NCBI RefSeq assembly: GCF_003337305.1
Contig: NZ_QPJO01000002.1
Location: 186,001 to 250,000 of the forward strand
Direction: 5' to 3'
From: Winogradskyella arenosi
GTDB taxonomy: Bacteria > Bacteroidota > Bacteroidia > Flavobacteriales > Flavobacteriaceae
DNA length: 64,000 nt
Positions 35,597-44,651 of the stretch are shown here, one piece after another. Positions within the stretch are counted from its first letter, which is position 1. Each line of letters opens with the position of its first letter. The notes beneath the pieces were generated by a model that was not told where the DNA came from, ran no database searches, and saw only the letters and a program-made list of their open reading frames with translations. The translations under genes were made by a program, and so were the position numbers.

Positions 35597-35778
35597 ACCC
35601 TGTGAGATCCCCTAAATGCCTCTTTTAGGTGCTTTACATCCCTATCGGACTTCACTTTAATAACCAAAAGAGTTAAAGAAAAGTGGATAAAGAACATAAA
35701 TTGTGGGGTTTGGCTATAAAAGAATCTCTAACATTTAATATCTTTACAGACTAACCATACCTAAAAATTTAGATCTCT

Positions 35779-36705
35779 ATGAATGACTTATTAGTTGCTA
35801 ATTCCGTCTCTAAAAATTTCGGAAATTTTAAAGCTCTAAATGAAGTATCTATTGCAGTGCCAAAAGGTAGTATTTTTGGTTTACTTGGACCAAATGGTGC
35901 TGGTAAAACCACATTAATACGTATTATCAATCAAATTACAATGCCAGACACGGGGTCTGTTTTATTGGACGGACAACCTTTAAAAACAGAACATATACGC
36001 GATATTGGCTACCTGCCCGAAGAGCGTGGCTTGTATAAATCTATGAAAGTAGGGGAGCAATGCTTGTATTTGGCGCAGTTAAAAGGGTTGACCAAAACAG
36101 AAGCTAAAAACCGTTTAAAATATTGGTTTGATAAATTAGATATTGGCGATTGGTGGAATAAAAAAATACAAGAACTTAGTAAAGGTCAAGCGCAAAAAAT
36201 TCAATTTATTGTGACGGTGCTACACCAACCTAAACTATTAATTTTTGATGAGCCGTTCTCAGGTTTCGATCCTATTAATGCCAATTTAATTAAAGACGAA
36301 ATTTTACAATTAAGAGATGAAGGCGCTACGGTAATTTTCTCAACACACCGTATGGAGTCTGTAGAGGAATTATGCGACCATATTGCTCTAATTCATAAGT
36401 CTAATAAAATCTTAGACGGACGCTTAAACGATATTAAACGCCAATATAAAACCAATACTTTTGAAGTCGGTATGGCCTCATTGCAACCCGATAAAGTTTG
36501 TGCAGAAATAAGAGAGAAATTTGAAGTGCTTCCGGCAACATTTAAAAATTTGAATGACGATATTAAGTTGAATATAAAGATAGATCAACAAACTTCACCG
36601 AATGATTTGCTATCATTTTTAACCAGCAAAGCTGAGGTCCATCATTTTATGGAAGTAATTCCATCGGCTAGTGATATTTTTATTCAAACTATAAAAAATA
36701 ACTAA
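35779..36705 (+). CDS. ABC transporter ATP-binding protein (NatA-like)
   Basis: This 308-residue cytoplasmic ATPase has Walker A GPNGAGKTT (about 37-45), signature LSKGQAQK (about 139-146, replacing the usual LSGGQ), Walker B LLIFDEPFSGFDP and the H-loop STHRMES. A DUF4162-type C-terminal domain (about 215-308) follows. It begins a tight operon: 2 bp to the permease, 4 bp to mscS, 14 bp to the DUF6268-type gene and 1 bp to the response regulator. NatA-type exporters act with an ABC-2 permease that exports ions, drugs or other small molecules; no substrate can be read. Start ATG 35779. Confidence 0.92.
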   Translation: MNDLLVANSVSKNFGNFKALNEVSIAVPKGSIFGLLGPNGAGKTTLIRIINQITMPDTGSVLLDGQPLKTEHIRDIGYLPEERGLYKSMKVGEQCLYLAQLKGLTKTEAKNRLKYWFDKLDIGDWWNKKIQELSKGQAQKIQFIVTVLHQPKLLIFDEPFSGFDPINANLIKDEILQLRDEGATVIFSTHRMESVEELCDHIALIHKSNKILDGRLNDIKRQYKTNTFEVGMASLQPDKVCAEIREKFEVLPATFKNLNDDIKLNIKIDQQTSPNDLLSFLTSKAEVHHFMEVIPSASDIFIQTIKNN

Positions 36706-36707
36706 TA

Positions 36708-38021
36708 ATGAACCATTTACCATTAATAGTAAAACGGGAATATATTACCAAGGTAAGAAATAAGTCATTTATAATTATGACTTTTTTAAGTCCGCTAATT
36801 ATGATAGCGCTTATTGCTGTTGTTGCTTATTTATCGCAATTAAATAACGAAAAACAGCGAAGTATCTCAATTTTAGATGAAACCGGTTATCTCAGTGAAG
36901 TGTTTGAAGATACAGAGCATACCAATTATACCTATCTCAATGGTCTCAGTTTAGAAGATGCCACCACTTTAGTTAAAGAGAAGGACGATTATGGTTTGTT
37001 ATATATAGCTAAAGCTAATTCGCTAGATGATGTTGAAGGCCATGTTAAATTTTATTCGGAAGATTCACCTTCCTTGAGTATCATTTCGGGTTTAGAACGC
37101 CAAATTGAAAAACGTCTTAAAGAAAAGAAATTAGAATTAGATGGGGTCACTATGGCTCAAATTGAAGCCTCTCAAACTGATATTGAAATAGCACAAGAGA
37201 GCTTTGATGGTCAGAAAAGTTCTAAAATCGATAACATTGTTAAATTGGCCTTTGGTGGGGCAGCGGGTTATCTGCTTTTCATGTTTATCATCATTTATGG
37301 AAACATGATCATGCGCAGCGTTATTGAAGAAAAAACAAGTCGAATTATTGAGGTTATTATTTCGTCTGTAAAACCTATTCAGTTAATGATGGGGAAAATT
37401 ATCGGAACCTCATTAGCAGGGATCACTCAATTTATTATTTGGGTTATTTTAGGAGGTGTATTACTCTTTGTGGTGTCGGCCATATTTGGTATCGACCTCG
37501 GTCAAGTACAATCGCCTCAACAAGAGATGGTAAACCAAGCCATGCAAGCGGAAGGTCCTCAGGTTATGGCAGAAAATTTAATTACCGCAATTAGTAATTT
37601 ACCACTCGCTAATTTAATTGTGGCCTTTTTGTTTTTCTTTATTGGAGGTTATTTGTTATACAGTTCGTTGTATGCCGCTATTGGAGCCGCGGTAGACAAT
37701 GAAACCGATACACAGCAATTTATGTTACCAATTTTAATGCCGCTAATATTAGCTGTATATGTTGGTGTCTTCACGGTGATTGAAGATCCCCACGGAACGG
37801 TTTCTACCGTATTTTCATTTATTCCTTTAACGTCTCCGGTAGTGATGCTTATGCGTATTCCTTTTGGAGTGCCAGTTTGGCAACAAATATTGTCCTTAGT
37901 ATTATTAATCGGAACCTTTGTTTTAGCAGTTTGGTTTGCGGCTAAAATTTATAGGGTTGGAATATTAATGTATGGAAAGAAGCCGAGCTATAAAGAAATT
38001 TTTAAATGGCTGAAATATTAA
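36708..38021 (+). CDS. ABC-2 type permease (NatB-like)
   Basis: This 437-residue inner-membrane permease has one helix at the start (about 24-42), a periplasmic loop of about 140 residues, then five or so helices in the C-terminal half. Blocks typical of ABC-2 permeases are VIEEKTSRIIEVIISSVKPIQLMMGKIIG and PLTSPVVMLMRIPFG. It begins 2 bp after the ATPase gene. The pair resembles NatAB, a sodium-linked exporter in Bacillus, but the name only indicates the fold class here. Confidence 0.9.
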   Translation: MNHLPLIVKREYITKVRNKSFIIMTFLSPLIMIALIAVVAYLSQLNNEKQRSISILDETGYLSEVFEDTEHTNYTYLNGLSLEDATTLVKEKDDYGLLYIAKANSLDDVEGHVKFYSEDSPSLSIISGLERQIEKRLKEKKLELDGVTMAQIEASQTDIEIAQESFDGQKSSKIDNIVKLAFGGAAGYLLFMFIIIYGNMIMRSVIEEKTSRIIEVIISSVKPIQLMMGKIIGTSLAGITQFIIWVILGGVLLFVVSAIFGIDLGQVQSPQQEMVNQAMQAEGPQVMAENLITAISNLPLANLIVAFLFFFIGGYLLYSSLYAAIGAAVDNETDTQQFMLPILMPLILAVYVGVFTVIEDPHGTVSTVFSFIPLTSPVVMLMRIPFGVPVWQQILSLVLLIGTFVLAVWFAAKIYRVGILMYGKKPSYKEIFKWLKY

Positions 38022-38025
38022 GGTA

Positions 38026-38913
38026 ATGGCACAAGACCTAGAACATATTGAAGAAAGCATTAGTAGCAGTGGCGTTTGGGAGGCGACTAAAGCATTTCTA
38101 CAACAAAATATCGTATTTGGCGACAACATTAGTATTTCTATACTCGATGTTATTGTGGTGGTTACGGTTATTTTTCTCACCACAATTATTTTACGTGTCG
38201 TTCTAAAACTGATTACCAGAAATCTTCCTGATGAAAATAAGGGGAAATTTAATGTGGTTTATGGGTATTTCCGTTGGCTCATTTATGTGGTAATTTTATT
38301 TATTACCCTGCATAGTGTAGGGGTAAATGTAACCGCCGTATTTGCTGCTTCTGCTGCACTTTTAATAGGAGTTGGTTTAGCGCTTCAAACCTTGTTTCAG
38401 GATATTATCTCTGGCGTATTTATTTTAATTGATCAATCCGTACACGTAGATGATATCATTGAGCTAGAAGGTAAGGTTGGCCGTGTGGTAGAAATTAAGT
38501 TAAGAACCACAAGAGCGGTAACTATTGATAATAAAGTTTTAATCATTCCCAACCACTTGTATTTAACCAATTCCCTTTATAATTGGACACAAAACGGCGT
38601 TACCACACGAGAAAGTGTGGAAGTCGGCGTGGCCTACGGAAGTGATGTGCAATTGGTAAAAAGTTTGCTTTTACAGGCAGCCAAATCGAATAGTCAAGTT
38701 TTACCACATCCAGAGCCTAAGGTGCTGTTTACAAACTTTGGAGATAGTGCTTTAGATTTTAAAGTGGTTTTTACCTTAGGCGATAGTTTTACATCACAGC
38801 ACCCTAAGAGTGATATTCGTTTTGAAATCGATCGGCTTTTTAGAGCTAATAATATTGCCATTCCATTTCCACAACGTGATATTCATATTATAAATGATAA
38901 CAATTCAAAATAA
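38026..38913 (+). CDS. MscS-type mechanosensitive channel
   Basis: This 295-residue protein has three membrane helices (about 45-65, 84-105 and the pore helix 106-127, AAALLIGVGLALQTLFQDIISG), then the beta domain (about 128-180, with VDDIIELEGKVGRVVEIKLRTT and VLIIPNHLY) and the C-terminal alpha/beta domain. MscS channels open on membrane tension and release solutes during osmotic downshock. It starts 4 bp after the permease gene and is in the same operon, which ties it to the exporter and the downstream envelope protein. Confidence 0.92.
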   Translation: MAQDLEHIEESISSSGVWEATKAFLQQNIVFGDNISISILDVIVVVTVIFLTTIILRVVLKLITRNLPDENKGKFNVVYGYFRWLIYVVILFITLHSVGVNVTAVFAASAALLIGVGLALQTLFQDIISGVFILIDQSVHVDDIIELEGKVGRVVEIKLRTTRAVTIDNKVLIIPNHLYLTNSLYNWTQNGVTTRESVEVGVAYGSDVQLVKSLLLQAAKSNSQVLPHPEPKVLFTNFGDSALDFKVVFTLGDSFTSQHPKSDIRFEIDRLFRANNIAIPFPQRDIHIINDNNSK

Positions 38914-38927
38914 TTAATATACACCAC

Positions 38928-39812
38928 ATGTCTATGAAGCTACCGAAGATTTTAATAATTCTAGTTACCTTTTGTTTTTCGCAATGGGCATCAGGGCAGT
39001 TAACAGATTTGGCACGGTTAGAGTATTCCTTTATTCCTAAAACCAAATCTGGAGACCAGTATACAAGGCTTAGGGCTTTGGTTAACTATCCTATTGAATT
39101 TAAAAAAGACAATTATTTAGTCATCGGCGCAGAGTATAATCGTGTCCTCTTAAATTTAGAAGATAATTATCCTTTTAATCGTGAGTTATTTGAAAGTTTA
39201 AATATCATAGATTTAAACATCGCTTATACCTTTAAAGCGAGCGAATTTTGGAGGTATGGTATAAAGTTTAATCCGCGTATAGCGTCTACCTTAACGGAGC
39301 AAATTACCAAAGATGATATTTTTCTGAACGGAGGGGTGTATACTATTAATGACAGAACGGATGATGAATCTGCAGAGAAACCTTATCGTTTAATTTTAGG
39401 AATTACTTATAACTCTACCGCTGGAGTTCCTTACCCCTTACCATTTATTAGTTACTATAGACGTGTTAATGAACAATGGTCTTTTAATGCCGGAGTGCCA
39501 AAGTCTAATGTGAAATATTATTTCAACGATAAAAACATGGCACAATTTTTTATAGGCTTAGATGGATATATGGCCAATTTACAGCGTCCTTTAGATGTCA
39601 ACGGAAAGGAAGTTGATAATATCACCATGTCTGTAGCCGTTGGAGGTTTGGGCTATGAGCACCGTGTTACAGATCATATTGTGTTGTATGTATATAGTGG
39701 TTATACCGTCCGCTTTAAAAATGTGTTACGTAATGAGGATAGGGATGAAGTCTATGAATTAGACAATTTAAATTCCTATTATTTAAGAACTGGATTAAAA
39801 TTTAAAATATAA
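38928..39812 (+). CDS. Predicted outer-membrane beta-barrel protein (DUF6268-like)
   Basis: This 294-residue protein has a signal peptide (cleaved near ASG-QL) and a run of alternating hydrophobic strands with many aromatic residues. It ends YYLRTGLKFKI, the C-terminal strand expected of outer-membrane barrels. It resembles DUF6268 proteins. Function unknown. It lies 14 bp after mscS and 1 bp before the response regulator, so it is part of the operon and may be the outer-membrane partner of the exporter. Confidence 0.7.
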   Translation: MSMKLPKILIILVTFCFSQWASGQLTDLARLEYSFIPKTKSGDQYTRLRALVNYPIEFKKDNYLVIGAEYNRVLLNLEDNYPFNRELFESLNIIDLNIAYTFKASEFWRYGIKFNPRIASTLTEQITKDDIFLNGGVYTINDRTDDESAEKPYRLILGITYNSTAGVPYPLPFISYYRRVNEQWSFNAGVPKSNVKYYFNDKNMAQFFIGLDGYMANLQRPLDVNGKEVDNITMSVAVGGLGYEHRVTDHIVLYVYSGYTVRFKNVLRNEDRDEVYELDNLNSYYLRTGLKFKI

Positions 39813-39813
39813 G

Positions 39814-40977
39814 ATGCCAAAAATATTAATCATAGAAGACGAAGCTGCAATCCGTAGAGTATTGGTGAAAATTCTTTCTGAAGAGAATGACACCTATCAA
39901 GTTGAAGAAGCTGAAAATGGATTAGTCGGAATTGAAAAAATTAAGAATAACGATTACGATTTGGTGCTTTGCGATATTAAAATGCCAAAAATGGATGGGG
40001 TTGAAGTCTTAGAAGCCGCTAAAAAGATAAAACCCGAAATCCCAATGGTTATGATTTCTGGTCATGGCGATTTAGATACAGCTGTGAATACCATGCGTCT
40101 TGGCGCTTTCGATTATATATCAAAACCACCCGATCTTAATAGGTTATTAAATACGGTACGCATTGCTTTAGACCGAAAAGAACTTGTAGTTGAAAATAAA
40201 ATGCTGAAAAAGAAAGTCAGCAAAAACTATGAGATGATAGGGGAGAGTGACAGTATTGATCGTATTAAAAATATGATTGATAAGGTGGCACCAACAGATG
40301 CAAGGGTGTTAATTACCGGACCTAATGGTACAGGAAAAGAACTTGTAGCGCATTGGTTGCATCAAAAAAGTGAGCGTTCTAAAGGGGCTATGATCGAAGT
40401 AAATTGTGCGGCAATCCCTAGCGAGCTAATAGAAAGTGAATTGTTTGGGCATGTTAAAGGCGCTTTTACCTCTGCAGCAAAAGATAGAGCAGGGAAATTT
40501 GAAGCCGCTAACGGAGGTACTATTTTCTTAGATGAAATTGGAGACATGAGTCTTCCGGCACAGGCTAAGGTGTTAAGAGCCTTACAAGAAAACCGTATTC
40601 AACGCGTAGGAAGTGATAAGGATATTAAAGTCAACGTCCGCGTGGTGGCTGCTACCAACAAAAACCTTAAAAAAGAAATTGAAGCCGGGAATTTTAGAGA
40701 AGATTTATACCACCGTTTAGCCGTGATTTTGATTGAAGTACCAGCCTTAAATGAAAGACGTGAGGATATTCCGTTACTGATTAATTATTTTGCTGAAAAA
40801 ATATCTAAAGAACATGGGACGGTGAAAAAAACATTCGCTGATAAGGCTATAAAACTATTACAAAATTACGATTGGACGGGGAATATTCGAGAGTTAAGAA
40901 ACGTTATCGAGCGTCTTATTATTTTAGGAGGAACTGAGGTTAGTGAAGCTGATGTTAAGGCCTTTGCTTCTAAATAG
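39814..40977 (+). CDS. Sigma-54-type response regulator without DNA-binding domain
   Basis: This 387-residue protein has a receiver domain (1-118) with phospho-Asp54 in CDIKMPKMDG and Lys104, then an AAA+ domain (about 141-375): Walker A GPNGTGKE (169-176, normally GESGTGKE), GAFTSA at 216-221 where activators have GAFTGA, Walker B IFLDEIGD (237-244), and the R-finger region NIRELRNVIERL. The protein ends about ten residues after that block, so the Fis-type HTH is missing. It closes the ABC/mscS operon, 1 bp after the outer-membrane gene. No histidine kinase is nearby, so its partner lies elsewhere. Confidence 0.92.
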   Translation: MPKILIIEDEAAIRRVLVKILSEENDTYQVEEAENGLVGIEKIKNNDYDLVLCDIKMPKMDGVEVLEAAKKIKPEIPMVMISGHGDLDTAVNTMRLGAFDYISKPPDLNRLLNTVRIALDRKELVVENKMLKKKVSKNYEMIGESDSIDRIKNMIDKVAPTDARVLITGPNGTGKELVAHWLHQKSERSKGAMIEVNCAAIPSELIESELFGHVKGAFTSAAKDRAGKFEAANGGTIFLDEIGDMSLPAQAKVLRALQENRIQRVGSDKDIKVNVRVVAATNKNLKKEIEAGNFREDLYHRLAVILIEVPALNERREDIPLLINYFAEKISKEHGTVKKTFADKAIKLLQNYDWTGNIRELRNVIERLIILGGTEVSEADVKAFASK

Positions 40978-41090
40978 GAGTTTTAAAATGACTAAGTTTT
41001 TTGTAAGTATTCTATTTTAGACCTTAAAATGTTTAGGTTGAATTCTAAAGCCTATAACGACCGATAAATATTATAACTATAGTTAAAAGG

Positions 41091-41114
41091 CTGACCTCGT
41101 GTCAGCTTTTTTTA
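41091..41114 (+). terminator. Terminator after the response regulator operon
   Basis: GCTGAC, loop CTCGT, GTCAGC, then seven T, 114 bp past the operon's last stop. Confidence 0.85.
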
Positions 41115-41212
41115 GTTTAGAGAAGCCTTTAAGTCTAAAGAAGAATCTAAACCCATCTAGCTTCTTAAAGTTGTAAAATCTTTTTATATTTAAATAAATC
41201 TTAAGTAACACT

Positions 41213-42091
41213 ATGAAAGCGATTAAAATAGATGATTTTAAAATTTCATCTCCCATAAAAATAAATGAATTGCCAACTTCTTTTGATTTGGATGAAAGTG
41301 AAAAGAAGATCGAAAAGAAACTCCGAAAGGTCAGTGAAGATCTCGCGGAGATTCAGAATAAAATGTATGCTCACGGTAAATATGCAGTGTTATTTTGTAT
41401 TCAAGGGATGGATACCGCAGGAAAAGACAGCTTAATTCGTGAAGTGTTCAAGGAGTTTAACGTCAGAGGGATTGTGGCGCATAGCTTCAAAAAGCCGACC
41501 GATTTAGAGCTTAAGCACGATTATCTTTGGAGGCATATCAAAGCCTTACCGGCAAGAGGAAAGTTCGGTATTTTTAATAGAACACATTATGAAAATGTAC
41601 TTGTTACAAGAGTGCATCCAGAATATCTGATGTACGAAAATCTTCCGGATATAAACTCCGTAGATGATGCTGATGAAAATTTCTGGGAGAAACGCTTTGA
41701 GCAAATTAATAATTTTGAAAAGCATATTGCAGATAACGGAACGATCATTTTTAAATTCTTTTTAAATATCTCTAAAGACGAACAAAAAAATAGATTATTA
41801 CGACGTTTGAATAAACCGAGTAAAAATTGGAAGTTCTCCCCAGACGATTTAGATGAACGCGAATGTTGGGATGAATATCAAGCCTGTTATGAAGCGGCAA
41901 TAAATAAAACCTCTAAACCCCATGCACCTTGGTATAATCTTCCTGCCGATGATAAGCCTACGGCACGCTATATCGTGGCTAAAATTTTATATGATACGCT
42001 TAAAGCATATACGGATATCAAAGAACCAGAGTTGCCAGATAGCCAAAAAGCAAAAATTGATGACTATAAGGCGCAGCTTAAAAATGAGTAA
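41213..42091 (+). CDS. Polyphosphate kinase 2 family protein
   Basis: This 292-residue PPK2-family enzyme uses polyphosphate to phosphorylate nucleotides. Walker A is QGMDTAGKDS (about 64-73), followed by REVFKEFNVRG, FNRTHYENVLVTRVHPEYL, FFLNISKDEQKNRLLRR (lid) and HAPWYNLPADDKPTARYIVA. These blocks place it with the PPK2 class I group related to NMP or NDP phosphorylation; the exact substrate cannot be read. It is cytoplasmic and has its own terminator-bounded unit. Confidence 0.93.
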   Translation: MKAIKIDDFKISSPIKINELPTSFDLDESEKKIEKKLRKVSEDLAEIQNKMYAHGKYAVLFCIQGMDTAGKDSLIREVFKEFNVRGIVAHSFKKPTDLELKHDYLWRHIKALPARGKFGIFNRTHYENVLVTRVHPEYLMYENLPDINSVDDADENFWEKRFEQINNFEKHIADNGTIIFKFFLNISKDEQKNRLLRRLNKPSKNWKFSPDDLDERECWDEYQACYEAAINKTSKPHAPWYNLPADDKPTARYIVAKILYDTLKAYTDIKEPELPDSQKAKIDDYKAQLKNE

Positions 42092-42140
42092 AGTCGTATT
42101 GATAATAAATTAAAAAAATATGAATACAAAGAAGTTAATC

Positions 42141-42172
42141 CAACCGGTAATGCAAGTTATCGGTTGTTTTTT
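42141..42172 (+). terminator. Terminator after PPK2
   Basis: CAACCGGTAA, loop TGCAAG, TTATCGGTTG (one G-T), then six T. Between convergent genes. Confidence 0.85.
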
Positions 42173-42194
42173 ATGAAGCGTTATGGAGTCGGTG

Positions 42195-43232
42195 TTATAA
42201 ACGTTCTTCAGTCTCTGAGGGCAGAGATTTTCCGTACTCCTTCGTATAAATGCGCACTAATGCCATAAAAATACTCACTAAAAGAGGACCAAAAATTAAA
42301 CCAATAAATCCGAATAAAGGAACCCCAACAATTACACCAATAAGGGTAATTAAAGGATGTACATCATCGAGTTTTTGAAGCACATACAAACGAATAATAT
42401 TATCGGTACTTCCTACCACTACAATACCGTAGATTAAAATACCCCAAGCTTGAAAGCTATCACCAGACGATAAACTTAGAATAAATACAGGAATGATACC
42501 TACAAAAGTTCCTATAAAAGGAATCATAGAGCCGATTGTGACAATGACAAACCAAAAGAAGGGTTCTTCAATTCCAAAAATGAAAAACCCAATTAAAGCA
42601 ATAATTCCTTGTGCTATAGCGACTAATGGAATACCTATAGCATTAGATTTTACCATAGCCTGTATCTCAAGACCTATTTCACTAAGGTTCTCTGTGTTCA
42701 TGGGGATATAAGAACGTAAGGACTCTCGTAGTTTTGTACGGTTGGTGAGCATAAAGTATAACATAAAGTACATTAAACCTATGGCGATAAAGAGATTAAA
42801 GGTGTCTCCAACCATGGTTTGTACATTGTTAGAAAGCCATGACGTTACGGCTTCGGTATCAATTTGAGAATTAATATCTATACCGGTTTTAAACTTAATA
42901 CGTCCAATTTGAGTTTTAAAAGCTTCTATAACGCGCTCACTATTACTGGCTAGATCAGAAATCTTATTCACCAACATAATCCCAAAACCCGATAAGGGAA
43001 TCATAACTAATATAAAGGAGCCCAACATTAAACTTAAAGCGGCTAATGGCGATTTCCATTTGTATTTGGTCACCAAGCGCTTCATGATTTTTCGTAAAAG
43101 GATATAAAATGTTATTGCGCCTAAAACACCACTCAAATACGGTAGCATTTTACTGAAAATTAAACTTCCACAAAGGATGATTAAAAGTAAAACAAATACT
43201 TGACGGATGATTTTAGGCGCAATTTGATTCAT
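42195..43232 (-). CDS. AI-2E family permease-like membrane protein
   Basis: This protein of about 345 residues has eight or so membrane helices and the AI-2E (PF01594) pattern: paired N-terminal helices, the internal region KLRESLRSYIPMNTENLSEIGLEIQAMVKSNAIGIPLVAIAQGIIALIGFFIFG, and C-terminal VHPLITLIGVIVGVPLFGFIGLIFGPLLVSI. The family includes transporters of varied or unknown substrates, and the name AI-2 transporter is loose. ATG 43232 is chosen; a GTG frame start at 43253 adds seven residues. It is convergent with PPK2. Confidence 0.88.
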   Translation of the reverse strand: MNQIAPKIIRQVFVLLLIILCGSLIFSKMLPYLSGVLGAITFYILLRKIMKRLVTKYKWKSPLAALSLMLGSFILVMIPLSGFGIMLVNKISDLASNSERVIEAFKTQIGRIKFKTGIDINSQIDTEAVTSWLSNNVQTMVGDTFNLFIAIGLMYFMLYFMLTNRTKLRESLRSYIPMNTENLSEIGLEIQAMVKSNAIGIPLVAIAQGIIALIGFFIFGIEEPFFWFVIVTIGSMIPFIGTFVGIIPVFILSLSSGDSFQAWGILIYGIVVVGSTDNIIRLYVLQKLDDVHPLITLIGVIVGVPLFGFIGLIFGPLLVSIFMALVRIYTKEYGKSLPSETEERL

Positions 43233-43323
43233 AGAGTTAAGGTTTAAAACCACTCAAAGATAGTTTTAAAACCTTAATACGCTGTGCTCTAATTACACAA
43301 AACTTTAACGCAATTCAAAGCGA

Positions 43324-44529
43324 TTATAAGGCAATTTCAACCTGGTTATTTAAGATGTCATCAAAGGTTTCACGTTTTCTAATGAGATGCGCATTCCCTT
43401 TATAAAGTAAAACTTCAGCAGGTCTGTAACGGGAATTATAGTTGCTAGCCATAGAATAACAGTAGGCTCCGGCATTTTTAAAGCAGAGCATATCACCTTC
43501 ATTAATTTCAGAAATACGTCTGTTATTGGCAAAAGTATCTGTCTCACAGATGTAACCTACAACCGAGTAAAAACGTTCTCGCCCCTTAGGGTTGCTAATG
43601 TTTTCAATATCATGTTGAGACCCATATAACATTGGGCGGATAAGGTGATTAAAACCAGAGTCTATCTGTGCAAAAACCGTTGATGTGGTTTGTTTCACCA
43701 CATTCACTTTTGCTAAAAATACACCCGCTTCACTGACTAAGAATTTACCGGGTTCAAAGGCTAAGGTTAATGGTCTCCCATATTCTTTACAGAATTGGTT
43801 AAAACGTTTTGATAATTTTTCGCCTAATTCTTCAATATTGGTTTCAATGTCTCCTGTTTTATAAGGTACTTTAAAACCTGAACCGAAATCTATAAACTCT
43901 AAGGTTTTGAAATTTTTAGCCGTTTCAAATAAAATTTCACTCGCATATAAGAAGACATCAATATCAAGGATGTCACTCCCGGTATGCATATGAATCCCGT
44001 TGATATTCATCTTAGTATTTTCTACAATACGAAGTAAAAGTGGTATTTGATGAATAGAGATTCCAAATTTACTGTCTATATGTCCAACAGAAATGTTAGT
44101 GTTTCCTCCAGCCATAACATGAGGATTAATACGAATACATACTGGAATTTTAGGATGCTTAGTTCCAAATTGCTCCAATATAGATAGGTTGTCAATATTA
44201 ATTTGAACCCCTAATTTAGCGACGGTTTCAATCTCTTCTAAAGAGACCCCGTTGGGCGTAAAAATGATGTTTTCAGGTTTAAATCCGGCTTTTAATCCTA
44301 AGTGAACTTCTTGGATAGACACGGTGTCAATACCAGAACCAAAAGAATTAAATAATTTTAATATCGAAATATTAGAGAGCGCTTTAACGGCATAATTCAG
44401 TTTTAAAGACTTTACCTTACTAAATGCTTTGGTTAATCGTTTGTACTGAAATTCGATTTTTTCGGCGTCATAGACATATACAGGACTCCCGAAATCCTTC
44501 GCAATTTGTAATAAGGTGTTTTGTTCCAT
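43324..44529 (-). CDS. lysA: Diaminopimelate decarboxylase
   Basis: It makes lysine from meso-diaminopimelate, the last step of the DAP pathway. The 401-residue PLP enzyme of fold III has NYAVKALSN with Lys49 as the PLP lysine, HMHTGSDILD, the Gly-rich phosphate-binding GSGFKVPY, FEPGKFLV, and the C-terminal ICETDTFA with the active-site Cys. ATG 44529 is the start. It is divergent from an ACT-domain gene whose start is 122 bp away. A lysine riboswitch was looked for in that gap and not found. Confidence 0.95.
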   Translation of the reverse strand: MEQNTLLQIAKDFGSPVYVYDAEKIEFQYKRLTKAFSKVKSLKLNYAVKALSNISILKLFNSFGSGIDTVSIQEVHLGLKAGFKPENIIFTPNGVSLEEIETVAKLGVQINIDNLSILEQFGTKHPKIPVCIRINPHVMAGGNTNISVGHIDSKFGISIHQIPLLLRIVENTKMNINGIHMHTGSDILDIDVFLYASEILFETAKNFKTLEFIDFGSGFKVPYKTGDIETNIEELGEKLSKRFNQFCKEYGRPLTLAFEPGKFLVSEAGVFLAKVNVVKQTTSTVFAQIDSGFNHLIRPMLYGSQHDIENISNPKGRERFYSVVGYICETDTFANNRRISEINEGDMLCFKNAGAYCYSMASNYNSRYRPAEVLLYKGNAHLIRKRETFDDILNNQVEIAL

Positions 44530-44633
44530 CTTTAAATGTTATATTAGGGTTCTTGGACTTTTTTTAGGCAAAAATAATTCTAATCCTTAGGTAAAACATA
44601 GAAATGTGAAAAAATTGTTATTTTTACACAAAA

Positions 44634-44649
44634 TGTTATATATATAACA
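44634..44649. promoter_or_regulatory. 16-bp palindrome before the ACT-domain gene
   Basis: TGTTATATATATAACA is a perfect palindrome ending 2 bases before the ATG at 44652, and another ATTGTTAT half lies about 20 bases upstream. It lies between lysA and the ACT gene and could be an operator for either. Confidence 0.5.
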
Positions 44650-44651
44650 AT

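Noticed and set aside
44530-44651. Lysine riboswitch before lysA
   Set aside because: No matching paired elements were seen; the only clear structure is the palindrome at 44634-44649.
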